From Protonemura montana (Eukaryota > Arthropoda > Insecta > Plecoptera > Nemouridae): DNA of 64,000 nucleotides. Numbering within the stretch: position 1 is the stretch's first letter; every line of letters starts with the position of its first letter. The notes under the pieces were generated by a model. The model saw only the letters and a list, made by a program, of their open reading frames with translations. It made no database searches and was not told the DNA's origin. The translations under genes were made by a program, and so were the position numbers. Where the stretch lies: assembly GCA_947568835.1 (NCBI GenBank), contig OX387609.1:7951660-8015659 (forward strand), written 5' to 3'. Shown here piece after piece: positions 12,932 to 25,234 of this stretch.

Positions 12932-13285
12932 TTCAACGACCCATTGTATTTAGAGTGTGGATTACCTAACCTAGCCTAAAACGGAGGAAGGTAACCCGGT
13001 GCCGGCACGCAGCTTACTTCTGTCGATGAGCACCAAGGGGACTACCGGCTCAACGTGCCTTCTGAAGGACGGTATAACTCGAACAACAGGATTCCTCCAC
13101 AAATCCATGCTGTCGAGAGGTTGATAAGCGAGACGAGTGAAGTTGCTGTACTAACTTTCATCCCTCCAACCTCTCTCCCGAACAGAACTGGTCATTTGTA
13201 TGATGGTCGCCCATCCAATACCTGACTCGGCGCAGTGTTGCTGAACTTTTGTGATCTCACGAGAACCGGTGTTTCCAATGGAGTA
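12932..13285 (-). mobile_element. 5S-headed SINE copy 6
   Basis: Tail TTCAACGACCCATTG, body GGTGCCGGCACGCAGC, GAGCACCAAGGGGAC, CTGTCGAGAGGTTGATAAGC, single head ending GATCTCACGAGAACCGGTG, which is the complement of the 5S segment CGGTTCTCGTC.GATC. Confidence 0.82.
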
Positions 13286-13289
13286 CGAC

Positions 13290-14329
13290 AATTTGTTCGG
13301 TCTCTACAAACTGTGAAAGCAAGACATAAAAGTCTCCATTTGGCGTGAAGATACTTAACTAGGGCAGTGATCAAACTAACTTTAAGTGTTTTTTTTTCCT
13401 GTGAAAGGATCTTTGTAAGTACAAAGATTCTCTCAAAGTGGACCGAAAACCGCAACAAAGGCGACTTAAGACTTTTAACAACTGAAGATCGGCGGAAAAG
13501 TTACCGAGAAATCTTAGTTCCTAAGATTTGCTCAATGCTTTTCAAAACCTTCAGAAACTTAAAAAAATGAGTACCACCATAAAAAATTAGCCCTAAAAAC
13601 AACCCTTATTTTCATATCGCTTCATTCATGTCAAGGTGAATCAAAATTCAGAACTAAATAAAACATAAAAATTATTACTTTCCCTGAAAAGGAACAATCC
13701 ACCAGCACACACAATGGCGTATCTCTCCAGAATATTCCCTTTTCCGGGATGGCATCCCGAAAAACGGCCTGGGAAGAACAAAAGGAATAAAGTAAGAGAG
13801 AGTATGTATAAATTCTTGGTCTGTTAACGCTGCCGCTATCCTTTCTGGATGGTAAATATGGGGGGTGGGGGGTAAAGTAACTGGCTGACGAGAGCACTAA
13901 AGTGTTCCAGAGCGGTTTACTTGGAATGTGGTCACCATGTTTGGTCAGGTCTGGAGATGGAATGGAAATGTTTGCATAGGGAAGTATTTTTGAGATCAAA
14001 GCGTCTGCGTATTTGCTTAGGCTTCGGCAACGAGGAAGAGTACGAGGAAAAGCGGGACGAAACGTAGAATGTACGTAGGTAACTTTCTTTTAAATATATT
14101 TTTTTTTATTTATTATTTTGCTTTATGTTACAGAGCTTTATTTCGCTCTGATCTGCAATCTTTTGGCAGGATCCACGGAAGTTAGAAATCAGCCATGTTT
14201 TCAAACTGACAACAAGGCATACATTGAATTGTTTAGCTATAAAGCTTATATCAGTAACAGTATAGAATGCCAGTTGGAATCAACAAATGAAATTTCTTCC
14301 TTTGAATGAAATAGAGTACAAAAGGTCTA
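13290..14329. other. Intergenic, nothing recognised
   Basis: The longest frame (122 codons, minus, 13631-13999) has no recognisable domain, biased composition or splice context, so I do not call a gene. Confidence 0.5.
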
Positions 14330-14630
14330 AATAGCATTTTACAACTGCTTCAATAAACTTTTCCTGTACTGTAATTAAATTAAATAAAAGCAGGGATAAC
14401 TTTAAAAAAGAAGTAAAACACTATTTAATTATGCATAGCTTTTACACTATCGACGAATTTTTAAAGACAAAAGATTGTAAGTGCAAGGAATGCACATGAG
14501 TATTAGTTTTAAGATCTTGACAAGTTTCAAAGCTTGTAAAACATTTTTTAATGATTTACGCCAAGGGCATTTGCAGAAATATGTACAATGAATTGTATTG
14601 TAATAAAATAAATAAATGAGAATGAGACTA
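14330..14630 (+). mobile_element. Non-LTR retrotransposon 3' end, 5'-truncated
   Basis: Reads NFKKEVKHYLIMHSFYTIDE then FLKTKD, the typical last residues of Jockey/CR1-like reverse transcriptase ORF2, followed by a short 3' UTR ending in AATAAAATAAATAAATGAG. Only the extreme C-terminus survives; the upstream frame is broken. Confidence 0.6.
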
Positions 14631-15974
14631 TTTTTAGCAAGTTTGTGAGTGAAGTTTATGGGGTGATGATTACGGGTGATGATATTGCTGTTTCAAACGA
14701 TTGCGAGTACGGTTTATTACACAAAAATAAAGAAAATGAAGTGATATTACGCTTTTTGTGGTCTATCAGTGTTTGCTCTTTCATATAGGGTTTGCAGCTG
14801 TTAGAAGAACCTCTTTTCCCCGAAGTGGTTTCAGTGACAAATTTCGGTCGTAAAATTGTAAAAAATAAAAAAATCCAGGAGTTTTTTTTGTTGTAAAATC
14901 CAAACAAAAAAAGACAAATACATTTTTGAAAGAGAAAAGATTGCCAGCTATTTTTTTAAACATTGTAGTTCACGTGAATTACCGAAATCTAACAAGATCA
15001 TCTCAAGTCCCTAGCCAGTAACAATTTAACCAACTCCCTGTCAAGCAAGGATCTCAAGACTTTGTTAAGAAGTTGGGACGACGAACGCAAAACAGTGTAA
15101 CAAAGTCATTTTGCGCCTGGCCTCTTGGAATACTTCCAAAAAAAAAGGGGGACACGAGCGTGCACGATGCTATTTAAATTATTTCGGATTACAGAATCGG
15201 ATAAACTCGGCACCGTTCGATACACGATAACTCGGCCACCAGCTACGTACCCGTACGTTCACAAATATATATATGTACATCTCATGAACGGGCATGAACG
15301 CGCGAATTTAGACCAATGTTGTTAAAAAAAATATGGCTGGTGTCCAAAACGAGTTTATTCACACATTTATTAACTCGTATCGAAAAAAAGCATTACAAAA
15401 ACCAGTAATTTTTTTGTTTGACTTTTACGAAAGTGTCTTGCGCTATTTTTTTCTACCCTTTTACAGGCGAAATTTGTCGTGAAAAGCACTAAATTTCTCT
15501 TTGTTTTCGTTCAAATCCACTGTATTATAAGCCCATAACGAACCTATAAACAAGAGTTTGCTGAAATAATCAGCGTCTCATTGCTAGCACTTGAAAAGCC
15601 AATTAAATTGCATACTCGAGAATGCCACGAGAGCTAATTAATTCTAATGATTTTCACAGGCAGCTAATGGCGATGCTTTACATTGTGATCGCACAAAGCT
15701 ATCAATCTTAAACAATGGAGAAAGATGACTGTCACATACGGGAATATAACCTATAAGTATTTTTGAGTTAGTCACCAGTCAACAATCGAATAATTGTACT
15801 TGAATATAATGACAAGGTTTTGTTGCCATTGGATTGAGATTTTTAATCAAGAGTACCAGCGCTAATGTTGAACTGTCGTCGCGAAATAATCAACCGATCA
15901 AGCACATACCGATAAAGATGGTAGTTACTACTAGGTGGAGGTACTGTCGGTTAAAGTAATGAAAAAAATCACAG

Positions 15975-16235
15975 ATAAGTCGCATTTGAGACTAGTTTAC
16001 GCTTAATTAATCTTCATTAATGCTAACCTCAACGATCGATATACATGTCTCGATGTGCTAAGTAATAATTTATTAACTGTAGAGTTTTTTCAAAGACGGT
16101 CGCAAGCGCCATCTAGTGGCACCTACCGTTACCACGCGCTGCCAGCTCCGTAGCTCAGCAGAAAGTTTAACATTTACGCTGGTCCTCTGATTATACCTAT
16201 AAACTCAACAGTGTTACTAAATAAAAACATCTTAG
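15975..16235 (+). repeat. Dispersed pol III-like repeat, copy a
   Basis: Contains GCATTTGAGACTAGTTTACG, TTAATTAATCTTCATTAATG and, at its end, GTAGCTCAGCAGAAAGTTTA then ACGCTGGTCCTCTGATTATA. Shared with 47215-47480. TAGCTCAGCAG resembles a tRNA A box. Confidence 0.65.
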
Positions 16236-17126
16236 AATTTCCGAAAAGTCCTGTTTAGGACTTTTTCCCAACTCCCTCTTAATTACCGGGCCAATAAAGG
16301 AGGTGTCGATTTTAACCCGATCCACCACGAAAACCGAGCGTTCGCACGAGTTGCTTTCTACACAGATCTACTGGCACCACAAGAACAATGAAGTCGTCAA
16401 GTCAGCTAAGATATGCATCTTGGTTGTTCGCCAGACAATGCATTTGTCGCCCCAAGTGCTTGTCGGAGAAGACCAAAGAGAAGACCGTCTTGTACGGTGA
16501 CTGATAACACGTGCTGTTGTTCTGTTCAGTTGGACTCCAGCTAAGAGATTCCGTACGGTAAGTACCAAGGCGGTGTGTACAGAAGATGATAAGGATTTGA
16601 AAGTGTTATAGTGTGTGTTTGAATTTCCTGTTTAATTGGATTGAGACCAGTGGTAGTTTTAGACCAATGTTGGCTTACTTATTCTAATTGAATTACCATT
16701 GAAATTAGAAGGCTAGAAATCGAGTAACGGACCGTTAACAATGTCCAGTTAAAAAGATAACTGTCAGTTAAAGACTACTCTCTATGTTGACAGCCAATCA
16801 GATACTGTTATGTTCATCTTAATCACCGTTTGGTTATTGAACTTAATATTCTAAAACTGATCCTAAATTTTAAATGATTACATTGGTGACAAACGGACTT
16901 TTTTCGCAAATGTATTTGCTGTGTATGTTGTTCTGAACTGGAGTTAACAGGGCGTTAACAGGCGTTAACAAGGCGTTAAAGAGGGGTACTTTTTGGGAGC
17001 GGAAAAAATAGTTCAGAAAAATTACCAGCTGATCTTTCAAAATGTAATTCTTTATTTTACAACATTCTCGATTTCTGACGTTGAGTTGGGTGCAAAAATT
17101 GGTTTAAAACCAGCAGAGATCTTTTA

Positions 17127-17274
17127 GGTCCGGTCTTACCAAAATCTCGCCTCCTAGTTGAAGTGTTAGTTGAAACTATTGCCATGACGACTTCAAATCA
17201 CATGCAGTGCAATTCAGATGTTTCTGTGAGCTAGAGATCCAACTTATAGTTGAACATTTTGGTAAAACCCGACC
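17127..17274. mobile_element. MITE copy 2 (TIR MITE family), flanked by TA
   Basis: 148 bases with about 20-base inverted ends (GGTCCGGTCTTACCAAAAT and ATTTTGGTAAAACCCGACC) and TA directly on both sides, as expected for Tc1/mariner-type insertion. Non-autonomous. A decayed relative lies at 19727-19810. Confidence 0.75.
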
Positions 17275-18694
17275 TATAATTTGAACGGTAAAAACATAAG
17301 CAAACACGCACCACTTCCTAGAACACTAAAACCAGAAGTATCCCGTTATCAGCGCCAAAATATCTTAATCTTTATCGAAAACCCATTACTTCAATCGGGC
17401 TCCATACTCAATAATAATAAAAAATCAAGATTTGCACCACATTTTCCTCGCACGGAATTTAAAGCCGATATCTCAGTCGCCACATACGAAGTTGCCATCA
17501 TACATATTCCCCTATAAGATTTATTTCCAGTTTTTTTTTTTTACCACGGGAAAATTATTCACCTTTGCCAACTACGTTAAGCCAAGTGGCTTTTCATTAC
17601 ATGCGCCTCTACGCCACGACCCACGCGACTTTTCTCAGGGGAGTTTTCCACCATTTCCATCTGCGTTGCTATAAAACGTATGTAGAATATGCTACACATA
17701 AACCTAGACAAGAACGAGGCTCGACCTATGGTGCACGCAGCTAAGAGACATAGCGAAAGCCCCAGCATATACCTAAACTTAATTCCATCACGAATTAATG
17801 CAATTACACGAGATTTCTAATTAGAACTAAACGCGACTCTAGGACGTCTCCACCTTGCTCGTGACGTATTTTTACGCCGTAATTGTCTACCCGACTAGTT
17901 ATGTGAAGTGGGACATTTTCCTTTTTCCTGTCATTTTTTCCATATACACGATTGAAGCACCTAGTTTCTCTGCTTTCATGAATCAAACGACATTCATTGA
18001 ATCTAAATTCAACAGCCTTATAGTAATTGCGTACCGATTAGCTGCGTTTAACGACGGAGTCATGCGTGACTTCCATTTATTCGCTGAATCGGGAATGGCA
18101 CAGGTCGGAGAATGTACTGATATTGTGATCCATTTCAGAGATCTATTGGCATGAGCATAAAAAAATCGTTTAAACCCTCAGAATAAGTAAGCGTCCGCTT
18201 GTTACCGAGGGTCGAAACCCACGAAAAACTAGCCTCCTCTTAGACGACATCCCAAAGACATGGGTAACCTCATCCTTTAGCTACGAACCTAGTTACCATC
18301 CAGATGCAGCAGCCAATTAGGACAGAATACCACCCTCAGGGCTATATGTGAACGTACCGAGTCTCACACATTCTAATTTGCATACCACATAGAAGATCGC
18401 ACGTTGCTGGTTCAATTTATTCGCTGCCACGAAGCGAGTGGGACCTAGAGGTGGATGGTAGGAGTAGGGATCGAAATGGATACATATAGGTACAGTCAAA
18501 GGGTAGTCGGCCACTGGTGGCAAAGAGGGGGACTCCATCAAGAGTCATACGGTTGAGCAAAATCGCATATGATTTTTTTTTAATTATGAAGATCACTAAA
18601 AACATTTTAAAAATTGGTGCGCAACCAGGGAAACCCCGATATTCGCCTGTCGAGGGTGTTGCTTTTAAAATCAATTAAACGAATTGGCCATAGC

Positions 18695-18785
18695 CTGTTT
18701 AATTAGCTCAACAGAAAGTTTAACATTAACGCTGGCCCTCTGAATACAGCTGTAAACGCTACGGTTTAATTGCGGTATATAACTT
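18695..18785 (+). repeat. Dispersed pol III-like repeat, copy b, partial
   Basis: TTAGCTCAACAGAAAGTTTA then ACATTAACGCTGGCCCTCTG match the end of copy a. A weaker related piece (GCGCTGGCCTTCTGACTATG) is at 19318. Confidence 0.55.
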
Positions 18786-19726
18786 GTAACTGGTGTAGTA
18801 CGTTTAACTTCGATGCTGTGACTCTGACTGACTATACAGCCAATTAGTGTAAAGCACATACAGACACTAACGCTAATATCTTGGAAAGGCGACATTACCA
18901 TGCCATCAGTCCCCGAATCCTGCTGAGCAGTTGCACTATCTTCAAAGAGCATTATCATACGGAGGTACAGAAGCTCGCACCACTCCGCCAGAGTACTGTC
19001 ATTGAGTTTATAGGTGTAGTCGGAGGGCCAGACGTTAAACTGCCTGCTGGGTAAACGAGGCGGCAGCACGTGGTAACGGTGGTGGCCACCCGATGGCGCT
19101 TGCAACCGTATTTCATAACAAATCTATAATATTAAATAATTTGGACTCAAAATATATTAACATGTATATCAATCGTTGATATTAAAGGTTGATTGAGCGT
19201 AAATCAGTCTCATATTTCTTAACACTCTAAACGACGGTGGCTCTGTCTAGTAGCATCCTCCATTTCTGTCTTAGTAATGTAGTCGTTGATAATTTTTCGC
19301 GAATACAGTTTTTCATAAGCGCTGGCCTTCTGACTATGCCTATACGTTCAGTGGCACCATACTGTACGATATCGCCCACCACAACATGGGACAGCCTGCA
19401 ATCGATGTTCGATACATTGAAACCCTCATTATCACACAAAGTGCATTATCGTAACCCGAACACTTTAGCCCACCCACTGCAGATAATGGTTTGCATGTCT
19501 TACCACCTCAAGTGCTATCGGTTCTGTTGTGTTGAGCTTCGTAGCGTGCTTTATATGATAGGATCAGAACTCTCGGGCAGAATCGGTACACGAGAGAACA
19601 TGCCGGCAGAAGCGCCACCGGTCGTTTTGGGATGACTAGTGGGCCAACTAACATTTGAAAAAAAAAAGCATTACAAATCATTATTAATGACCTGTTAAAA
19701 AAAACAGATGCAGTGTCAGTAGGTCG

Positions 19727-19810
19727 TCATTGGCGACTTCCAATGACATCTATAGTGATATCCAGACGTTTCTGTGGGTGAAATCGGTTGAAAAAATGGT
19801 AAAATTTTGC
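19727..19810. mobile_element. Decayed MITE relative
   Basis: Partial match to the two TA-flanked MITEs: GGCGACTTCCAATGACAT, then GTTTCTGTG, then ATGGTAAAATTTTG at the right end. The left end is not recognisable. Confidence 0.4.
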
Positions 19811-19845
19811 AAATCGCGCCACTGAAATGTAATTCATGAGTTGGT

Positions 19846-19905
19846 AGCAATGCTGGGGGGCAGTCCATATGCTGGTATCAACTCTCGCGGGCTAGACTGT
19901 AGCGT
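19846..19905 (-). repeat. Solitary inverted unit of the 54-bp minisatellite
   Basis: Reads AGCAATGCTGGGGGGCAGTC, then GCTGGTATCAACTCTCGCGG and GCTAGACTGTAGC, the complement of one array unit with several substitutions. Located 4.7 kb from the array. Confidence 0.75.
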
Positions 19906-20439
19906 TGTGACCGAATTCCCTGACTTTGTGCAGAGAAAAATTAGCTATGCACGATAACCTATCCGATAGCCTATAATGCAAGTGGCATGAATAAGCTAGT
20001 CGTTTGAATCAGTGATTAAATCACTTCCTACGCGCACCTCTTCTAAACTATCCAAGCTTCTAAGAAACCGATCAAGACAAGTATCACCCCTCTGTATCTT
20101 AAGCCTACAAATAAGACAGGAAGTTGCGAAGTTTGTCATTCGTTCATAAATAAGCAAGAAAAGATTGACTCGAGTACGTTTTATGAATTGATAAGAGAGG
20201 GACATGAAATACACGTTGCGGAATACAAGGAACAGCAATCTAAAGTACATAGGCTTGACCTGATTGCTAAACAATGGGCGAATCACTTGAATGTGCACCC
20301 TTTTCTTGAGTTGGCTGGCTTCGAGCCTTGGGCCTGCAGACAAAAGCGTAAGGATGGAAAGAATTCATGGAGTTCCTCTCGTGAAAAATAGATTGCATTC
20401 AAGTAACCAAGAATAAATTGAGGGTTAAGGGTAATTTAA

Positions 20440-20592
20440 GTTAGCCAACACTGCGGTGGGTCAGGTTTTGAATGGGTGACCATCATACTTTTGCCCGCAG
20501 TTCTATTCTGGATACACGTCGGAGGGATGAAAATAACACAGGGCTCGTTATCAAAACAGTGCTTTGCTAAAACAACAAAACAACAAAACTTG
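20440..20592 (+). mobile_element. 5S-headed SINE copy 7, internally deleted
   Basis: Forward copy: CAACACTGCGGTGGGTCAGG then GAATGGGTGACCATCATAC, then a jump to the 3' end (AACAGTGCTTTGCTAAAACAACAAAAC). Most of the body is missing. Confidence 0.7.
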
Positions 20593-22109
20593 GGTCTGGC
20601 ACCCACATCATTTTATTTACCCTGACTACAGCTACAATTTGCGATAAAATTAGTATCCGTATGCGGCCCTCATACCATTTGAACGCAGAAATGTTAGTAA
20701 ATCATTAATTTGTCTTCATACCAACAGGAAAATCAAAACTCCTACACAGTGCTTGACTTGGCAGCCGGTGCACGATGCGACGGGACTAAAAACGAACAGT
20801 CAACGTCCAACTCTATTTCGGCCTATCGTTCAAAGTGTCTGCATGTTAGTTTTCAAGTCTTCCAAAATCCATAAAGCGAACTCTTTTAGTTATATTGCAG
20901 CTTATTTGTACTGCTTTATCGGACGCATTCATGCACCCTTTCCACGCGCAGTGTATATAGGTACATCTTTTGTGGAAGTGGCTCATAAAAATTTGCGTGG
21001 TTACAATCTTGGAACGAGCTCCGGTAGTCTACACGATTTTCATCTTGACTATCGACGATCACAAGCAAATTTCTTACAGGAAATTTCCTGGTTTTTTGAC
21101 ATGCCTACAGGTATAGTCTAGTTTGCATCCATCCATCAGCTATCTATGGATCTATCTTGGATTTATGGATCTATGAATATATGGATCTATCATCGATCTG
21201 TATTAATACCAACTTCTGAATGATATTTGATTGGTGACTTCAACGGCAAGACCACCAAAGACATCTGCAAAACTCCATTATAAACATTGTTATTTCTTCA
21301 TTTAATTTTATGTATTTGACAGTATTTGATGGCCGATTTCGACAGCAACGGTTCAGTTTTGTTTTTTTTTTATTCTGAACGGAAGGTTAGTTTTTCCCTA
21401 GTAAACAACCGGTGGCGGCTGTTAGAAAATAACGTTCTCTTGCTTAGCGGCTTTTTTTTACTAAAATACATAAAAAATATGGTAATTGATCAATATTTTA
21501 TGACACATCCGATAAAATTCCCAAAACTTATCAAGAAATGTTTATTGACACTCAGATTTGGTCTTATCCCATTCAGTTTCTGTTTTTATCAAAGGAAGCC
21601 TTAACACACAGATTATAAATATCTCGGTCATCAGATAATTTTAAGAATTTTAACAATTTCAAGGTAAAATTTTCAAAAAAAAAAAAAAAAATCGATTCGC
21701 GTAGGGACAGAATATGATAACGTCGATGACGACACACTGGTTCCAAATAGCACTCGGTTTATGATGACATAAACTCGCTAATCTCGTACCAAATTGCGGC
21801 TAACATTTCATATTACAACACAGAGATAAGCTGAAAGCAACACTCACATACTAGGGCCTCATTTTTACAATCGGCTACCCTCTCTGATATCGCACCGCCA
21901 CGATAAGACCTGATCGGACAAGTGTGATAATGCATGCATTCATTTCTGAATACCAAGTTTACAATTGCACTTTTCTGTTTTGCATATTCACAAATAACAA
22001 TGCCTGTGTAGGTACGCAGTTTAGGTGTTATTGCACCGTTTTTTTTTTGTTTTTTTTTGCAGTCTTTGCAGGTCATATTCGTCAGTGAATAGCTTTGAGT
22101 TTGTATGCT

Positions 22110-22510
22110 TATAGTCAGAGTCTCAGCGCTAATGTTAAACTGTCAAATTACCGACCGATTGCAGGTATTCGATCGACAAAAATGATTCGCCCTCGTTTTG
22201 AGTGTTAAGAAATGTAATTTTGTGTATTCTCGAAGATTTCTCAAACTTTTTTTATTGATAAGCATGTATCTGAAATCTTATTTAAATTGCAAACGCTTGC
22301 AATGCGCGGGTTATTTTATTATTAAGACCACTACTACCCTCTCAAAAACAAACGCCCAAACGGGTAATCGAACCCCGATTTCCACTTATCGCGTTAGTAA
22401 CGGATGCCGCAAGTGCTATCGGGTGGTCACCACCGGAACCACGTGTTGCCGGCTCGTTAGCTCAGCAAAACGTCAAACATTATCGCTGTGACTCTGACAA
22501 TACCTATAAA
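22110..22510. repeat. Dispersed pol III-like repeat, copy c, with tRNA-like B box on the minus strand
   Basis: GTTAGCTCAGCAAAACGTCA then CTGACAATACCTATAAATCC matches the end of copies a and d. On the minus strand, GGGGTTCGATTACCC at about 22360 is a good B box. Upstream in that direction AGCACTTGCGG...GTTACTAAC suggests a tRNA-derived head. Confidence 0.5.
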
Positions 22511-22863
22511 TCCAAACGAAAATGTGTTAACCCGAAAGCATGTACTACGAATGTAACTGATAAGTCAGGTGTTTGATAGCGCTAAGATAAGTTGGGAACT
22601 TTGTTTTGTTTATATTACTTTGCACTCTACTCGGTGTACACCTTTTTACCCAAGTTTTACAATGGCTATTGTAAAGCGTTTAACTAGTTTATAACTAGTT
22701 TTATATGTAGTAGAGCGAATGACGATAGAGCGATATTTTTAAAGCAAATAGTAAGTACACATATCTGATTGATAGGAAAAAATAGTAATTCTTGCTTTGA
22801 TTAAATGCACTGATTGGATGAGTGTGCTGCAATGGTCTCTCTGGGAAGATATTCGAACAATTT

Positions 22864-23765
22864 TATACCCGTGGTAACATAAGATAGCAGAATTGAGAAG
22901 CTCTGTCAGGCGATCTCAGCATCTCCATGGCTACCAAACGTTGAATCTACCATTGAACCTCCTATACTAGGCCATAATATACCCGTGGTAACATAAGATA
23001 GCAGAATTGAGAAGCCCTGTCAGGCGATCTCAGCATCTCCATGGCTACCAAACGTTGAATCTACCATTGAACCTCCTATGCTAGGCCATAATATACCCGT
23101 GGTAACATAAGATAGCAGAATTGAGAAGCTCTGTCATGCGATCTCAGCATCTTCATGGCTACCAAACGTTGAATCTACCATTGAACCTCCAATGCTAGGC
23201 CATAATATACCCGTGGTAACATAAGATAGCAGACTTGAGAGGCTCTGTCAGGTGATCTCAGCATCTTCATGGCTACCAAACGTTGAATCTACCATTGAAC
23301 CTCCTATGCTAGGCCATAATATACCCGTGGTAACATAAGATAGCAGAATTGAGAAGCTCTGTCAGGCGATCTCAGCATCTTCATGGCTACCAAACGTTGA
23401 ATCTACCATTGAACCTCCTATGCTAGGCCATAATATACCCGTGGTAACATATGATAGCAGAATTGAGAAGCTCTGTCATGCGATCTCAGCATCTCCATGG
23501 CTACCAAACGTTGAATCTACCATTGAACCTCCTATGCTAGGCCATAATATACCCGTGGTAACATAAGATAGCAGAATTGAGAGGCTCTGTCAGGCGATCT
23601 CAGCATCTCCATGGCTACCAAACGTTGAATCTACCATTGAACCTCCTATGCCAGGCCATAATATACCCGTGGTAACATAAGATAGCAGAATTGAGAAGCT
23701 CTGTCAGGTGATCTCAGCATCTTCATGGCTACCAAACGTTGAATCTACCATTGAACCTCATATGC
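22864..23765. repeat. 114-bp tandem array, about 8 copies
   Basis: The word GTGGTAACATA recurs at 22871, 22985, 23099, 23213, 23327, 23441, 23555 and 23669, a strict 114-base period. Units differ by only a few substitutions (for example CTCCATGG/CTTCATGG, AGAAGCTC/AGAGGCTC). The final unit stops early at CATTGAACCTCATATG. Stops in all frames; no sign of coding. Confidence 0.95.
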
Positions 23766-23779
23766 TTCACATTTTTTTT

Positions 23780-24615
23780 AGCTTTTGAAGATGGACACGA
23801 AGAAGAGTAAACATTGCAGTTTAACGGTCATGCTGTTAATTTTATATTTTGTGCGCACCAAATTCCGAAATGAGCGAACCTAAATCGACCGACAGTTGAA
23901 ATGTATTTGTTTCAACCTAACCTAACAAAGTGATCGCTCAAACAAAATGTACAAATTCTAGTGTAGAAAACGTCCAGTTAAAACTGCAATCCATCGCTCA
24001 AGTACACAGTCAAGGAGCCCGGAACCTCGTTCTTCTGTTCCAACTCCTTCCTTGTTCACAGTTCACTAGAAATCGACACACAAACTTTTCCCCATCGGAA
24101 AACGAGAAAAGTCGACTTTAATTTTCCAGTCGGAAAAGTTGCGAAGTTTCCATGCGAGAAATTTCCAACTAACTCGTTACGCTTTGTCCGATTTGTTCTC
24201 GCGACAAGGTTTGAAAAAAAATTACTGATTAGTTCCTCGGATGTACATGGCCAGCAGCGAAATAAAGTGGCGGGAATTATCGAGCAGTCTTTTTCAAATC
24301 TAGTGCGTCCCAAAAAAAAAGAAAAAACTTGAACTAACTGCTAAATCGATGTTTGAGACTTATTTGTAAGCCGGTGCTCGCGTTAGCCACAATCTCCTTA
24401 GAAAATGTGTTTTTATTCCAACGACTTGCTTATAAAAGTCGGTTCCTCTCTATGTTCAACGGAAACTGAAAGCTAAACGCCTAAGCCGCCTATTTAGCAG
24501 GTCTTAAAGTTTTTAATTCTAAGCTCTTTTTTGTCGACAAACTCGAACCCCTCCGCCCACTAGGTAAACCAATAACTTCACAATGGGACATTACGTTTGT
24601 AAAGTTTGACTAAAT
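23780..24615. other. Spacer between the two tandem arrays
   Basis: About 0.85 kb of unique-looking DNA separates the 114-bp and 54-bp arrays. No coding region recognised. Confidence 0.5.
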
Positions 24616-24619
24616 TCCA

Positions 24620-25230
24620 CATTGCTACAGTCTAGCCCGTGAGAGAAGATACCAGCCCCAGGGACTGTCCCCTGCATTGCTATAGTCTAACCCATGAGAG
24701 AAGATACCAGCCCAGGGACTGTCCCCTGCATTGCTACAGTCTAGCCCGTGAGAGAAGATACCAGCCCAGGGACTGTCCCCTGCATTGCTATAGTCTAACC
24801 CATGAGAGATGATACCTGGACAAGGACTGTCCCCTGCATTGCTACAGTCTAGCCCGTGAGAGAAGATACCAGCACAAGGGCTGTCCCCAGCATTGCTACA
24901 GTCTAGCCCGTGAGAGAAGATACCAGCCCCAGGGACTGTCCCCTGCATTGCTATAGTCTAACCCATGAGAGAAGATACCAGCCCAGGGACTGTCCCCTGC
25001 ATTGCTACAGTCTAGCCCGTGAGAGAAGATACCAGCCCAGGGACTGTCCCCTGCATTGCTATAGTCTAACCCATGAGAGATGATACCTGGACAAGGACTG
25101 TCCCCTGCATTGCTACAGTCTAGCCCGTGAGAGAAGATACCAGCACAAGGACTGCCCCCTGCATTGCTACAGTCTAGCCCGTGAGAGAAGATACCAGACC
25201 AAGGACTGCTCCCAAGCATTGCTACCATCA
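24620..25230. repeat. 54-bp minisatellite with 271-bp higher-order period, about 11 units
   Basis: Units begin CATTGCTAC or CATTGCTAT. Two subtypes alternate (GTCTAGCCCGTGAG and GTCTAACCCATGAG). A block of five units (C, T, C, T with GATGATACCTGGACAAGG, C) repeats at 24620, 24891 and 25162, exactly 271 bases apart. Because 54 is divisible by 3, the minus strand stays open with an 18-residue repeat, but I regard this as incidental. Confidence 0.95.
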
Positions 25231-25234
25231 CATG

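Noticed and set aside
13631-13999. 122-codon frame on the minus strand
   Set aside because: Same reasons: no domain, no context, low-complexity G-run inside it.
18671-19105. 144-codon frame on the minus strand
   Set aside because: It overlaps the dispersed repeat copy at 18.7 kb, has no recognisable domain, and its composition looks random.
20753-21121. 122-codon frame on the plus strand
   Set aside because: No known motif, no splice sites fitting a gene model and no conserved composition. A single frame of this size is expected by chance in 64 kb.
22340-22450. Functional tRNA gene on the minus strand
   Set aside because: B box is good, but the acceptor and D stems do not pair and the sequence continues into a dispersed repeat.
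22864-23765. Possible CRISPR array or ribozyme satellite in the 114-bp repeats
   Set aside because: The repeats have no unique spacers and the DNA is eukaryotic. I looked for a hammerhead core (CTGATGA ... GAAA) and found none.
24625-25231. Repetitive 18-residue protein (GIFSHGLDCSNAGDSP) on the minus strand
   Set aside because: The open frame follows from a 54-base tandem unit divisible by three. No start context, splice sites or flanking coding sequence; the array is better explained as a minisatellite.
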